From Dokdonella sp. (lineage in GTDB: Bacteria; Pseudomonadota; Gammaproteobacteria; Xanthomonadales; Rhodanobacteraceae), in the NCBI GenBank assembly GCA_024707225.1, contig JANQAE010000003.1:558001-622000 (forward strand): DNA of 64,000 nt, in the 5' to 3' direction. The notes beneath the pieces were generated by a model. That model made no database searches. It was not told the origin of the DNA and saw only the letters and a program-made list of their open reading frames with translations. The position numbers were made by a program, and so were the translations under genes. Shown here piece after piece: positions 31,954 to 42,782 of this stretch. Numbering within the stretch: position 1 is the stretch's first letter; each line of letters starts with the position of its first letter.

Positions 31954-33174
31954 TCAGCGCGGCGCGATCGTCATGCCGCCGCGCGCGCCGGCCGCCTCGA
32001 CGCGATCGGGCAGCGGCAGCTCGATCTCCACCTCGGTGCCCTTGCCGGGCTTCGAATCGATGCGCAGGCGGCCCCCGAGCGCCTCGATGCGCTCGCGCAT
32101 GCCGTGCAGGCCGTTGCCGGGCACCAGGGCGCCGCCGCGTCCGTCGTCGACGATGCGCAGCAGCGCAGCGCCCGCGCGCGCGTCGAGCGTGACCGCGGCC
32201 GAGCTCGCGCGCGCATGGCGCTGGATGTTGGTCACCGCCTCGCGCAGGCCGAGCGCGAGCGCGGTCTCGACGTCGGCCGGAATCTCCAGCTCGCCGAGTG
32301 CGTAGCGGAAAGCCACGCCGTCCGATTCGAGCAGCAGCTTGGCCGAGGCCAGTTCGGCGGCGAGGCCGGCGGCCCGGATGCCGGTGACCGCGCGCCGCAC
32401 CTGCGAGAGCGCATCGCGCGCCACGCGCATGACCTCGTCGATCTCGCGGCGCGCCGCGACCACGTCGCGATCGATCAGCTTGCCGGCGAGCTCGGATTTC
32501 AGCGCGACCAGCGACAGCGTGTGGCCGAGCAGATCGTGCAGGTCGCGGCCGATCCGCTCGCGCTCGGCCAGCGCGGCCAGCCGGCGCACCTCGTCGTGCG
32601 AGAGCTTGAGCTCGGCGCGCTTGCGCGTGTTCTCGAGCAGGAAGTGATTGCTGAAGAACGCCGCGATGCTGATCACCAGCGTGATCGCGAACACGAAGAC
32701 CGGATAGCGCAGCGACAGCACCTGCAGCAGGAACGCCGCCAGCAGCGCCACCGTCCAGGCCAGCTTGACCGCCAGGCGCAGGTTGAACGTCGCGACGATC
32801 GCGACCGCGTAGATCAGATAGGTGTTCGCGAAAGGATTGAACGGCAGCAGCCCGTAGCCGAGGCCGGCGATGCCGAGCATGCAGGCGATCTCGCCGGACA
32901 GGCGGCGCATGCGATAGCAGCCGAAGTACAGTGGCAGGAACACCGCGATGCTCAGCACGGTCGCGCCCAGCTGAGGCGCCGGCATGCCGGTCCAGACCTT
33001 CGCGCTGCCGCCGTCGTAGTCGAACAGCGCCGGCACGAACAGGAACACCAGATAGCCGAGCATGTAGACCGGCGCCCAGCCGAGGCCGAGCTCGTCGGGC
33101 ACGAGCCGCCGGCGGATCTGCAGCAGGCGGGCGTACAGCGTTCGCATCGTCGGTGAGGCCGCAAGTGCGTTCAT
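31954..33174 (-). CDS. Membrane sensor histidine kinase, HisKA_3 type (DesK-like)
   Basis: A 406-residue kinase with five or six membrane helices in residues about 30-175 and no periplasmic domain, as in DesK. The dimerisation/phosphoacceptor box is ERERIGRDLHDLLGHTLSLV, with the His near residue 215. The ATP-binding domain shows LREAVTNIQRHARA, VDDGRGG and GNGLHGMRERIEALGGRL. Its start overlaps the upstream amidohydrolase stop (ATGA). By analogy with DesKR it may sense membrane state and control the adjacent ABC exporter; that is inference. Confidence 0.92.
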   Translation of the reverse strand: MNALAASPTMRTLYARLLQIRRRLVPDELGLGWAPVYMLGYLVFLFVPALFDYDGGSAKVWTGMPAPQLGATVLSIAVFLPLYFGCYRMRRLSGEIACMLGIAGLGYGLLPFNPFANTYLIYAVAIVATFNLRLAVKLAWTVALLAAFLLQVLSLRYPVFVFAITLVISIAAFFSNHFLLENTRKRAELKLSHDEVRRLAALAERERIGRDLHDLLGHTLSLVALKSELAGKLIDRDVVAARREIDEVMRVARDALSQVRRAVTGIRAAGLAAELASAKLLLESDGVAFRYALGELEIPADVETALALGLREAVTNIQRHARASSAAVTLDARAGAALLRIVDDGRGGALVPGNGLHGMRERIEALGGRLRIDSKPGKGTEVEIELPLPDRVEAAGARGGMTIAPR

Positions 33175-35023
33175 TTCAACTCTACCTCATCGATCATCAG
33201 TGCATACGGACCGAGCGGCGCGCCCGCCGCAAAGCCGATGCCGCGCACGCGCGCCAGGTCGGCACCGGCGAATTCGGCCAGCGGCAGGCGCACGGTCGAC
33301 CATTGCGCTCCGGCGACGAACGCGCGCATCGCCGGCATGCCCTGCACGGACGGACCCGACAGCAGCATGACCTGGTACTCGCGCCCGTCGCCGCGCGCCT
33401 GGAACACCAGTTCGCGGCGTGCGGACAGGTCGACCGGCGCCATCGGCTCGGCGCCCGGCAGGAAGACCACGCCGGCCCACGGAAACGCGGCGCCCGCGGC
33501 GATCTCGCCGTCGATCGCCAGCGCACCGGCGCTGCCGGCGGCACCCGGCTCGATCCGGCGATGCGCGGCGGTCGAGCGGCCGCCGATCATCTGGTCGGTC
33601 GTGCCGTGCCAGCCCGAACCCGGTTGCGAGTCGACCGTCTCGTCGAACACGCCGATCCGCTCCAGAGCGGAGGCGTCGGCGCCACGCGCCGGCGCCGCGT
33701 CGGCCGCAGACGTGCGCTCGATCGCATGGCCGTTCTTCCAGATCGCGGCGATCGCGCGCGTCGCGGTGATCTCGCGCGTCGGATCGCCGTCGACCAGGAC
33801 CAGGTCCGCACGCAGGCCCGGCGCGATCCGGCCGCGATCGGCCAGGCCCAGGCGCTCGGCCGGCCGCGCGGTCGCGGCCGCGAGCGCCTCGGCCGGACTC
33901 AGGCCGGCACGCGTCAGCAGCTCGAGCTCGCCATGCAGGCTCGCGCCGTGCGCGGTGCCCGGATTGCCGGCATCGGTGCCGGCCAGGATCGTCACGCCGG
34001 CCGCGTGCAGCCGCCGCACGTTGTCGAGCGCCAGACGCCGATGAACGGCCGAGCGTGCGGTCGCAGGGAACCGCGCGCCGAGGCTCGCGACCTGCTCGGC
34101 GTCGAGCCGGTCGCGCACGCGGGCATCGGTCAGCAGCGACGCGCCGTCGCCGGCCCCCGCTCCGGCGCGGTCACCGACAGCGTCGGCACGACGAATGGCT
34201 TGGCCGCCGCGGCCGCCGCGAGAAACGCCTCGTCGACCGGCTCGTCGACGAAGACATGGGCCAGACCGTCGACGCCGGACCGCACGGCATGCAGCGCATC
34301 GGCGCGCCGCGACACGTGCGCGAACACCTGCCGACCGCGCGCATGCGCCGCGCCGATCGCAGCGGCGATCTGCGGCGGCGTCAGCGTCGGCCAACGCGTC
34401 GCCTCGCTGTAGACCGACAGATCCTCGACGATCAGCTTGACGAAGTCGGCGCCCTCGTCGATCCGCGCACCGACGAACGCGGCGACGTCGGTGTCCGGCC
34501 CGACCGTCGGCACCGCCATGCCGTACTGCGTGCCGTGCCCACCCGGCACGGTCACCGCGAATCCGGCGGCCCACAGGTCGGCCTGGTCGGTCGGCGCGAG
34601 CGCGGCGCGCTCGCGCGCGAGCTGCGGCAGGCGTGCGGCGTCGCCGTGCAGGTCGATTTCGACCGTGACCCCGAACGCCAGTGCCTGGCGCCGCGCCGAT
34701 CCGAAACTGTGCGCATGCGCATCGATCAGGCCCGGCAGCAGCGTGCGGCCGCTGGCCTCGACGACCGGCAGGCCGTCGGGAATCGGCAGGTCGGCGCCGA
34801 CCGCCTCGATGCGTCCGGAACGGACGATCACGCTGGCGCGCTCGATCACGCGATCGCCGTCGAAGACGCGCGCGTCGCGGATCACGAACGCGTCGGACAC
34901 CTCGGCGGCCGGCTCGGGCACCGTGGCCGGCTCGCTCGAGCGTGTGCGCCGGTCGAACGCGAACGCGGCGGCCAGCGCGATCGCGATCGCCGCGATCCAG
35001 AGCAGATCCGGTAGACGTTTCAT
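33171..35023 (-). CDS. Exported amidohydrolase fused to CIA30-like domain, frame lesion
   Basis: Begins MKRLPDLLWIAAIAIALAAA at 35023 (GGAGC upstream), so membrane-anchored or secreted. Residues about 40-430 are an amidohydrolase-family TIM barrel: GRTLLPGLIDAHAHSFG with the HxH metal pair, HVSRRADALHAV, AHVFVDEP and TILAGTDAGNPGT with the metal Asp, then GELELLTRAGLSPAEALAAA. The last 160 residues (VFDETVDSQPGSGWHG to LMIDEVELK) resemble CIA30/NDUFAF1 beta-sandwich domains. The frame breaks at the coding-strand GGGGG (plus 34154-34158); a sixth G restores PERGAGAGDGAS and 617 residues. The gene lies between ABC-2 permease and histidine kinase genes and overlaps the latter. Substrate unknown. 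Confidence 0.8.
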
Positions 35024-35045
35024 CGAAGAGCTCCGTGTGCTGCGA

Positions 35046-35807
35046 TCAGGCCGACAGGCGGCGGCGCGCCAGCGCGAAGAACGCGACCGTCAGCACCGCC
35101 AGCACCAGCACGTGCACGGCCAGGCTGCCGCCGTCGTCGCGACCGACCACCTTCAGCGCGATCTGCCCGAGGTGGTAGGCCGGCCAGATCGGCGCGAGCT
35201 GTGCGAATGCGCCCGGCAGCAGCGCCAGCGGCAGCCACAGTCCGGACAGGAACGCCATCGGCAGATAGACGATGTTGACGACCGCGGGCGATGCCTGGCC
35301 GCTGACGACGGTCCCGATCAGCAGGCCCATCGCGCAGAACGGCAGGGTGCCGAGCACGTTGACCAGCCACAGCAGCGCCCATTGCGACGGCGCCAGCCGC
35401 ACGCCGGCGAGCGTGTACGCGAGCGCGGCCAGCAGCAGCGAGATGATCGACGCGAACGCCATCGCCATGACCATCTTGGCGACCAGCAGCGCGCCCGGCG
35501 GCACCGGCAGCGCCCGCTTGTAGGTCAGCAGCCCCTGCTCGCGCTCGATCGCAATGTTGACGCCGAAGCCGAACAGGGCCGAGCCGACGATGCCGAACAC
35601 GCCGTAGGTCGCCAGCAGATAGCGCGCCGCCTCGGCACCGCCGCGGCCGCCGCCGAGCAGCACGCCGAACAGCACGTAGAACAGCGGCGGGAACAGCAGC
35701 GTCGGCAATACGTAGGACGGCGTGCGCAGCAGGCGCAGGAACTCGTACTTGGCCTCGAGCAGGTACGGCCGCAGCATGAAGCGCGGCGCGGCGACGACGG
35801 CGGCCAT
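35046..35807 (-). CDS. ABC-2 type transporter permease
   Basis: A 253-residue inner-membrane protein with six helices in the ABC-2 arrangement (LPTLLFPPLFYVLFGVLL, YGVFGIVGSALFGFGVNIA, FASIISLLLAALAYTLAG, LLWLVNVLGTLPFCAMGLLI, VNIVYLPMAFLSGLWLPLAL, LAVHVLVLAVLTVAFFALA). An EREQGLLTYKRALPVPP loop near 95 is the usual ABC-2 coupling region. The ATG at 35807 makes TGATG with the ATPase stop; a GTG at 35810 is also possible. Pairs with the ATPase at 35807-36703 to export an unknown substrate. Confidence 0.9.
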   Translation of the reverse strand: MAAVVAAPRFMLRPYLLEAKYEFLRLLRTPSYVLPTLLFPPLFYVLFGVLLGGGRGGAEAARYLLATYGVFGIVGSALFGFGVNIAIEREQGLLTYKRALPVPPGALLVAKMVMAMAFASIISLLLAALAYTLAGVRLAPSQWALLWLVNVLGTLPFCAMGLLIGTVVSGQASPAVVNIVYLPMAFLSGLWLPLALLPGAFAQLAPIWPAYHLGQIALKVVGRDDGGSLAVHVLVLAVLTVAFFALARRRLSA

Positions 35808-36703
35808 CACGCGGCCTCCCGGGTCAGCTCGACGAAGGCCTCGGCCAGGCCGGCGCGCTCGATCTCCAGGTCGCTCAGCGACGGATCCTCGCTCAGCAGC
35901 CGCCGCACGAGGGCCTCGGCGGTCGGCGCGACGATCTCGAGCCGGCCGCCGGCCTCCACGACGCTGACCACGTCCGGCCAGGTCGCGATCGCGTCGGGCG
36001 CCAGGCGCGACCGGCAGCGCACACGGCGGCGCGAGACGTGCGCACGAATCTCCTCGACGCTGCCATCGGCGATGATGCGGCCGCCGCGCAGCACCGCGAC
36101 GCGGTCGGCCAGCGCCTCGGCCTCCTCCAGATAGTGCGTCGTCAGCAGCACCGCACAGCCGGCGGCGACCTGCTCACGGATCGCCGTCCAGAGCGCCAGG
36201 CGCGCCTCGATGTCCAAGCCGGTCGTCGGCTCGTCGAGCACGAGCAGGTCGGGCCGGCCGCACAGCGCCAGCGCGAACTGCACGCGGCGCTGCTGTCCGC
36301 CCGACAAGGCGCCGTAGCGGCGGCCGAGCAGTCCGTCGAGCCCGGCCAGCGCCACGCAGTCGGCGACGCTGCGCGGCTCCGGATAGTAGCTGCGCGTCAG
36401 TTCGAGCAGCTCGCCGACGCGCAGCGTGTCCGACAGGCCGGCGCTCTGCAGCATCAGGCCGACCCGGCGCCGCGGCGCGAGCTGCCGCGGATCGCCGCCC
36501 ATCAGGTCGACGCTGCCGGTGTCTGGACGCAGCAGGCCGAGCAGCAGGCCGATCGCGGTGCTCTTGCCGGCGCCGTTCGGCCCGAGCAGGGCCAGCACCT
36601 GTCCTGCCGGCAGGCTCAGATCGACGCGGTCGAGCGCGAGCGTGCCTCCGTATCGTTTGCTGACGCCGCGAAGCCGCGCGCGGGAATGCGAGATGTCGGT
36701 CAT
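35807..36703 (-). CDS. ABC transporter ATP-binding protein
   Basis: A 298-residue ATPase. Walker A GPNGAGKSTAIGLLLGLL near residue 40, signature LSGGQQRRVQFALALCG near 130, Walker B DLLVLDEPTTGLD and the switch His in LLTTHYLEEAEAL. The C-terminal 70 residues form the accessory domain common to DrrA-like ABC-2 exporters. ATG 36703 (MTDISHSRA) is taken as start. First gene of a presumed five-gene operon: ATPase, permease, amidohydrolase, kinase, regulator; promoter expected in 36704-36930, which it shares divergently with the aminotransferase. Confidence 0.92.
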   Translation of the reverse strand: MTDISHSRARLRGVSKRYGGTLALDRVDLSLPAGQVLALLGPNGAGKSTAIGLLLGLLRPDTGSVDLMGGDPRQLAPRRRVGLMLQSAGLSDTLRVGELLELTRSYYPEPRSVADCVALAGLDGLLGRRYGALSGGQQRRVQFALALCGRPDLLVLDEPTTGLDIEARLALWTAIREQVAAGCAVLLTTHYLEEAEALADRVAVLRGGRIIADGSVEEIRAHVSRRRVRCRSRLAPDAIATWPDVVSVVEAGGRLEIVAPTAEALVRRLLSEDPSLSDLEIERAGLAEAFVELTREAA

Positions 36704-36933
36704 GGCCTGTGCCCGGGTCCGAGGGAGTGAGCACAGCCTAGGCATCGCGCGCGGCCCGCATCAGTCGCGCCGGTCAACCGCCGCGGATGACGGCTGTCAT
36801 GTCCGGGGGTACCGCCCCCGACGCCCCTGTGATACCCTTGTCGGATTAATTTTTTCCTTTTCAGTCAACGACTAAGCGCAAGCGCAACGACGATGGGGTC
36901 AGCGCGGCGCCGGTTCGTTCTCGGAGTCAAGCT

Positions 36934-38439
36934 ATGAACGGGTTGATCAGCAAGCTGCGCGAGATGCGCCAGGCGGGCGGAACGCTGCGGACCACCGGCC
37001 TCGCCGATGACCTCGTCGAGACCTTCGCCGCGAGCCATCCGGAACTGGCCGAGGCGATCGAGGCGGCCCATGCGGCCTATCGCGAGCTGGCCGCTTCGAT
37101 GCCCGACTTCCTCGCGCTCGACGAGAACGAGCAGATCCACCGGGTCCAGGCCGGCTTCGTCAATTTCTATCCGGACGACGCGATCAACCCGTACGTCGCG
37201 CTGGCCGCGCGCGGGCCGTGGCTGATCACGCTCAAAGGCGCCGTCGTGCACGACTCGGGCGGCTACGGCATGCTCGGCTTCGGCCATGCGCCGGCGCCGG
37301 TGCTGGCGGCCCTGGCCGGCCGGCAGGTCATGGCCAACGTGATGACGCCGAGCCTGAGCCAGCTGCGCTTCGTCGAGGCGCTGCGCCGCGAGATCGGCCA
37401 CCGCCGCGGCGGCTCGCCGTACGCGCGCTTCTTCTGCCTCAATTCCGGCTCCGAGGCGATGACGCTGGCGAGCCGCATCGCCGACATCAATGCCAAGCGC
37501 ATGACCGACCCGGGCGCGCGCCACGCCGGCCGCGCGATCAAGCGCCTCGCGGTCAAGGGCTCGTTCCACGGCCGCACCGAAGGCCCGGCCGCGTTCTCCG
37601 ACTCCAGCCGCAAGGCCTACGTCGAGCATCTGGCCAGCTACCGGCACGAGGACAGCCTGATCACGGTCGAGCCCTACGACGTGGCGCAGCTGCGCCAGGT
37701 CTTCGCCGATGCCGATCGCAACGGCTGGTTCATCCAGGCGATGTTCCTGGAGCCGGTCATGGGCGAGGGCGACCCGGGACGTGCGGTGACGCGCGAGTTC
37801 TATCTGGCCGCACGCGAGCTGACGCGCGCGCACGGCGCGCTGCTGCTGGTCGACTCGATCCAGGCCGGCCTGCGCGCGCACGGTGTGCTGTCGTTCGTCG
37901 ACTACCCCGGCTTCGAGGACGTCGACGCACCGGATCTGGAGACCTATTCCAAGGCGCTCAACGCAGGCCAGTATCCGCTGTCGGTGCTCGCGGCCGCGCC
38001 GGCCGCCGCGGAGCTGTACCGCAAGGGCGTCTACGGCAACACGATGACGACCAATCCGCGTGCGCTCGACGTCGCCTGCGCGGTGCTCGACCAGCTCACG
38101 CCCGAGGTGCGCGCGAACATCCGCGCGCGCGGCGAGGAGTTCCTCGCCAAGCTCGAACGCCTGCGCGCCGAGCTGCCCGACTGCATCACCAAGGTGCAGG
38201 GCACCGGTCTGCTGTTCTCGTGCGAGCTGGCGCCGTCGTTCAAGTGCTACGGCACCGGCAGCACCGAGGAATGGCTGCGCGAGCACGGCTTCGGCGTCAT
38301 CCACGGCGGCGCCAACTCGCTGCGCTTCACGCCGCCGTTCACGATCACCGGCGCCGAGGTCGATCTGCTGATCGACGGCCTGCGCCGCTCGCTCGTCGAA
38401 GGCCCGCGCCAGCGCGCCGACGCCAAGGCCGCGGCCTGA
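36934..38439 (+). CDS. Class III PLP-dependent aminotransferase
   Basis: A 501-residue fold-type I enzyme with an N-terminal extension of about 80 residues (HRVQAGFVNFYPDDAINPYV) preceding the usual core. PLP site features: FFCLNSGSEAMTLASRIADI, KGSFHGRTEGPAAF, LLLVDSIQAGLRAHGVLSF and the presumed Schiff-base Lys in LETYSKALNAGQYPLS. GNTMTTNPRALDVACAVL contains the phosphate-binding Thr. Donor and acceptor cannot be read from sequence; ornithine/4-aminobutyrate/lysine-type activities are possible. Stands alone, ended by a strong hairpin at 38451. Confidence 0.88.
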   Translation: MNGLISKLREMRQAGGTLRTTGLADDLVETFAASHPELAEAIEAAHAAYRELAASMPDFLALDENEQIHRVQAGFVNFYPDDAINPYVALAARGPWLITLKGAVVHDSGGYGMLGFGHAPAPVLAALAGRQVMANVMTPSLSQLRFVEALRREIGHRRGGSPYARFFCLNSGSEAMTLASRIADINAKRMTDPGARHAGRAIKRLAVKGSFHGRTEGPAAFSDSSRKAYVEHLASYRHEDSLITVEPYDVAQLRQVFADADRNGWFIQAMFLEPVMGEGDPGRAVTREFYLAARELTRAHGALLLVDSIQAGLRAHGVLSFVDYPGFEDVDAPDLETYSKALNAGQYPLSVLAAAPAAAELYRKGVYGNTMTTNPRALDVACAVLDQLTPEVRANIRARGEEFLAKLERLRAELPDCITKVQGTGLLFSCELAPSFKCYGTGSTEEWLREHGFGVIHGGANSLRFTPPFTITGAEVDLLIDGLRRSLVEGPRQRADAKAAA

Positions 38440-38450
38440 TCGTCCCGCAC

Positions 38451-38480
38451 GCATTGCCGATCGCACGCGATCGGCAATGC
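38451..38480. terminator. Bidirectional hairpin between convergent genes
   Basis: A perfect 13-bp stem, GCATTGCCGATCG and CGATCGGCAATGC, around a CACG tetraloop fills most of the 51-base gap between the convergent aminotransferase and iminopeptidase genes. No T-run on either side; the position argues for a shared transcript end. Confidence 0.65.
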
Positions 38481-38490
38481 CGCAGCCGTA

Positions 38491-39590
<1,100 letters not shown>

Positions 39591-39624
39591 ACTGCTGCGG
39601 CATGAAACGCGATTGTATCAGGGC

Positions 39625-39981
39625 TCAGCGTCGAAGTATCTGCAGCACTTCCTCCAGCTCCATCCGCACCTGGCGGATGATCTGGTTGGACATGTTCGCT
39701 TCGGTACGCGCCTGCTGGCCTTCGAGGCGCTGGCGCGCGCCGGTGATCGTGAAGCCCTGATCGTAGAGCAGCGAGCGGATCTGCCGGATCATCAGCACGT
39801 CGTGCCGCTGGTAGTAGCGGCGGTTGCCGCGCCGCTTGACCGGCTTGAGGCTCGAGAACTCCTGTTCCCAATAGCGCAGCACATGCGGTTTCACGCCGCA
39901 CAGCTCGCTGACTTCACCGATCGTGAAATACCGTTTGGCCGGTATGACCGGCTGTTCGCTATTGCCGCTCTGGTCGAGCAT
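39625..39981 (-). CDS. MerR-family transcriptional regulator
   Basis: A 118-residue regulator. The helix-turn-helix and wing ([20 protein letters not shown], then [20 protein letters not shown]) are typical of the short MerR-like proteins found after ihfA in gammaproteobacteria; a coiled dimerisation helix follows and there is no metal-binding Cys set. Its start lies inside ihfA: the coding regions overlap by 23 bases. Targets unknown; the conserved position suggests it belongs to the pheST-ihfA transcript. Confidence 0.9.
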   Translation of the reverse strand: MLDQSGNSEQPVIPAKRYFTIGEVSELCGVKPHVLRYWEQEFSSLKPVKRRGNRRYYQRHDVLMIRQIRSLLYDQGFTITGARQRLEGQQARTEANMSNQIIRQVRMELEEVLQILRR

Positions 39982-40261
39982 ACGCTTCCACTCGGACCTT
40001 CAGCTTCTGCCCGGGACGGAAGGTGACGACGCGGCGGGCGGAAATCGGAATCTCCTCGCCGGTCTTCGGGTTTCGCCCTGGCCGCTGGTTCTTCAAACGC
40101 AGATCGAAATTGCCGAAGCTCGACAGCTTGACCTGCTCCCCCTGCTCGAGCGCATCGCGAACGACTTCGAAGAACGCGTCGACGAACTCTTTGGCTTCGC
40201 GCTTGTTGAGACCGACGTCGGTGAACAGACGCTCGGCCATTTCCGCCTTAGTCAAGGCCAT
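39959..40261 (-). CDS. ihfA: Integration host factor subunit alpha
   Basis: A 100-residue nucleoid protein that bends DNA as an IhfA/IhfB heterodimer. [20 protein letters not shown] at the N-terminus and [20 protein letters not shown] with [18 protein letters not shown] forming the beta-arm; Pro of the arm tip is in KNQRPGRNP. Starts at ATG 40261, one base after the pheT stop, as in the classical pheST-ihfA operon, and overlaps the merR-type gene downstream. Confidence 0.96.
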   Translation of the reverse strand: MALTKAEMAERLFTDVGLNKREAKEFVDAFFEVVRDALEQGEQVKLSSFGNFDLRLKNQRPGRNPKTGEEIPISARRVVTFRPGQKLKVRVEAYARPERQ

Positions 40262-40262
40262 C

Positions 40263-42638
40263 CTACCCTCGCAACGTAGCATTGCAACCGCGTTCCAGGG
40301 CGGCGACTGCACGCGTGACACAGAGGTCGGCGTCCTGGTCCGTCAGAGTGCGGTAACGGTCCTGCAAAATCAAGCCCATAGCCAGGCTTTTCATCCCGGT
40401 TCCGAGATTGTGACCGACGTAACGGTCGAACAGGACGAGCTCGTTCAGCTCGGCACCGACGGCCTCGCGCACGACCGCGTGGACCTGCGCCCAGGTCACC
40501 GATTCGGGCACGAGGACCGCGATGTCGCGACGCAGTGACGGGTAGCGCGAGAGCTCCTCGGCCGACGGCACCGCGCGCGGCGCGACGCCGTCCAGATCGA
40601 GCTCGAACACGTAGACGTCGGCGTCCAGATCGAGCCGCTTCTGCAGCTGCGGATGCAGGGCGCCGAGATGGCCGACCAAGGTGCCGGCGCGCTCGACGGT
40701 CGCCGAGCGGCCCGGATGCAGCCAGGCCGGGCCGCCGGCGCGGAACGTGAAGGCAGCGGCTTCGGCTCCGGCCAGCGCGAACAACGATTCGACGTCGCCC
40801 TTGAGGTCGAAGTAGTCGAGCGGGCGCGCCGCCTCGCCCCACTGCTCGACGAATGCCGTGCCGTCGGCGACGGCGGCGATCCGCGCGGTCTCGCGCGGCC
40901 GCTCGGCGGCGACGTGATAGGCACGGCCGATCTCGAACAGGCGTACGCGCGTCTGCTGGCGGCTGCGGTTGCCGGCCAGCGCCGCGACCAGTCCCGGCAG
41001 CAGGCTGGTGCGCATGACCGACAGGTCCGCCGACAGCGGGTTGGCCAGCGCGAGCGCATCGCCGTCCAGCCCCCACTCGGCGAGCCGTTCGCGGCCGACG
41101 AAGGCATAGGTGATCGCTTCCAGATAGCCGCGTGCGGCCATCTGCTCGCGCATTGCGCGCAGCGCGAGCCGGTCCTCGCGCAGCGTCGGGCCGGCCAGCT
41201 GGCCGCCCGGCGCGCGGTCGGGAATGCGGTCGTAGCCGTGGATGCGCGCGACTTCCTCGATCAGGTCTTCCTCGATCGCGAGGTCGAAGCGGTGGCTCGG
41301 CGGCGTCGCGATCCAGCCCTCATCGTCGGCCTGGACCTGCAGGCCGAGCGCCGAGAGGATGCGCGTCACCTCGGCATCCGGCACCTCGATGCCGAGCACG
41401 CGCGCGATGCGCGCGCGGCGCAGCCGCACCGGCCGGCGCTGCGGCAGATCGGCCGCCGAGGCCGCCTCGAGGATTTCGCCCGGCGTACCGCCGGCGACCT
41501 CGACGATCAACCGCGTCGCGCGTTCGAGCGCGCGACGCGGCAGTTCCGGATCGACGCCGCGCTCGAAACGGTGCGCCGCGTCGGTGTGCAGGCCCAGCCG
41601 GCGCGCGCGACCGGCCAACGCGGCCGGCGCGAAATGCGCCGCCTCGAGGAACACGCTGCGCGTCGCGTCGTGGACGCGCGTGTCCCAGCCACCCATCAGG
41701 CCGGCCAGGGCGACCGGACGGTCGGCGTCGGTGATCAGCAGGAACGACTCGTCGAGCGTCACCTCGCGCTCGTCGAGCAGGCGCAGCGTCTCGCCGCCGC
41801 GCGCGCGGCGGACGCCGATCGGACCGGTGAGCGTATCGGCATCGAACGCGTGCAACGGCTGGCCGAGCTCGAGCATGACGTAGTTGGTCACGTCGACCAG
41901 CAGGCTGATCGGCCGCAGGCCGCAGCGGCGCAGCCGCTCGCGCAGCCACAGCGGCGATGCCGCGCCCGGGTCGATGCCCTCGATGTAGCGTCCGCAGTAG
42001 CGCGGACAGTCGGCCGGCGCGTCGAGCCGGAGCTCGATCTGCCGCGGCGACTGCGCCGCGACCGGCGCCACGTCCAGCGGCGCCAGCGGCAGCGCGAACG
42101 CGGCGGCGACGTCGCGCGCGACGCCCTCGACCGAGAGGCAGTCGGCGCGGTTCGGCGTCAGGCCGAGGTCGAAGACCGTGTCGGGCAGGCCCAGATAACC
42201 GGCCAGCGCGCGCCCGACCGGCGCATCGGCCGGCAGCTCGAGCAGACCCGAGGCGTCGGCGTCGAGGCCCAGCTCCTTGGCCGAGCACAGCATGCCGAAC
42301 GACTCGACGCCGCGCAGCTTGGCCGGCTTGATCGTCAGCTCGCCGACGCGCGCGCCGACCGTCGCCAGCGGCGCCTTCAGGCCCGGCCGCGCGTTCGGCG
42401 CGCCGCAGACGATCTGCAGCCGCTCGCCGCCGGCGTCGACCTCGCAGACCTGCAGCCGGTCGGCCTCCGGATGCTTGGCGCAGGCCACGATCTGCGCGAC
42501 GACGATGCCGTCGAGATCGCCGCCGATCGCCTCGGCGCTCTCGACCTCGTGACCGATCATGTCGAAGCGCTCGATCAGCTGCTCACGGCCGACGCTCGGT
42601 GCCACGCGCTCGCGCAGCCAGTTCTCGGAGATCTTCAT
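40263..42638 (-). CDS. pheT: Phenylalanine--tRNA ligase beta subunit
   Basis: A 791-residue subunit of the (alpha-beta)2 enzyme. Domains in order: N-terminal strand [19 protein letters not shown]-like tRNA-binding fold ([20 protein letters not shown] near 50), B3/4 editing domain, B5 ([19 protein letters not shown] near 405), catalytic-like core ([14 protein letters not shown]) and the FDX-ACB anticodon domain ([16 protein letters not shown]) at the C-terminus. The ATG at 42638 begins the conserved N-terminus. Separated from pheS by an unusually long 144-base gap with several hairpins. Confidence 0.96.
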   Translation of the reverse strand: MKISENWLRERVAPSVGREQLIERFDMIGHEVESAEAIGGDLDGIVVAQIVACAKHPEADRLQVCEVDAGGERLQIVCGAPNARPGLKAPLATVGARVGELTIKPAKLRGVESFGMLCSAKELGLDADASGLLELPADAPVGRALAGYLGLPDTVFDLGLTPNRADCLSVEGVARDVAAAFALPLAPLDVAPVAAQSPRQIELRLDAPADCPRYCGRYIEGIDPGAASPLWLRERLRRCGLRPISLLVDVTNYVMLELGQPLHAFDADTLTGPIGVRRARGGETLRLLDEREVTLDESFLLITDADRPVALAGLMGGWDTRVHDATRSVFLEAAHFAPAALAGRARRLGLHTDAAHRFERGVDPELPRRALERATRLIVEVAGGTPGEILEAASAADLPQRRPVRLRRARIARVLGIEVPDAEVTRILSALGLQVQADDEGWIATPPSHRFDLAIEEDLIEEVARIHGYDRIPDRAPGGQLAGPTLREDRLALRAMREQMAARGYLEAITYAFVGRERLAEWGLDGDALALANPLSADLSVMRTSLLPGLVAALAGNRSRQQTRVRLFEIGRAYHVAAERPRETARIAAVADGTAFVEQWGEAARPLDYFDLKGDVESLFALAGAEAAAFTFRAGGPAWLHPGRSATVERAGTLVGHLGALHPQLQKRLDLDADVYVFELDLDGVAPRAVPSAEELSRYPSLRRDIAVLVPESVTWAQVHAVVREAVGAELNELVLFDRYVGHNLGTGMKSLAMGLILQDRYRTLTDQDADLCVTRAVAALERGCNATLRG

Positions 42639-42711
42639 GGTGCCCTGACACTCGCAGTCGTCGGAACGGTGCACTCCGGCTCCATCCCGACCGATACCTG
42701 TTGAGCGGAGC

Positions 42712-42782
42712 GGCGGCCTCAGCCGCCGGTCCGTGCGATCCGTCCGTGGAATCGCACCCGCCGGCCGTCTCGCGACGGCCGG
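42712..42782 (-). promoter_or_regulatory. Cluster of hairpins in the pheS-pheT gap
   Basis: Three stems in one gap: GGCGGC/GCCGCC (42712-42727, loop CTCA), GTGCGAT/ATCGCAC (42733-42757, longer loop) and CCGGCCGTC/GACGGCCGG (42761-42782, loop TCGC), the last touching the pheS stop codon. No T-runs. Could be RNA processing/stability elements or a site uncoupling pheT from pheS expression. Confidence 0.4.

Noticed and set aside
40653-42704. 683-codon plus-strand open frame over pheT
   Set aside because: Antisense shadow of pheT with low-complexity composition.
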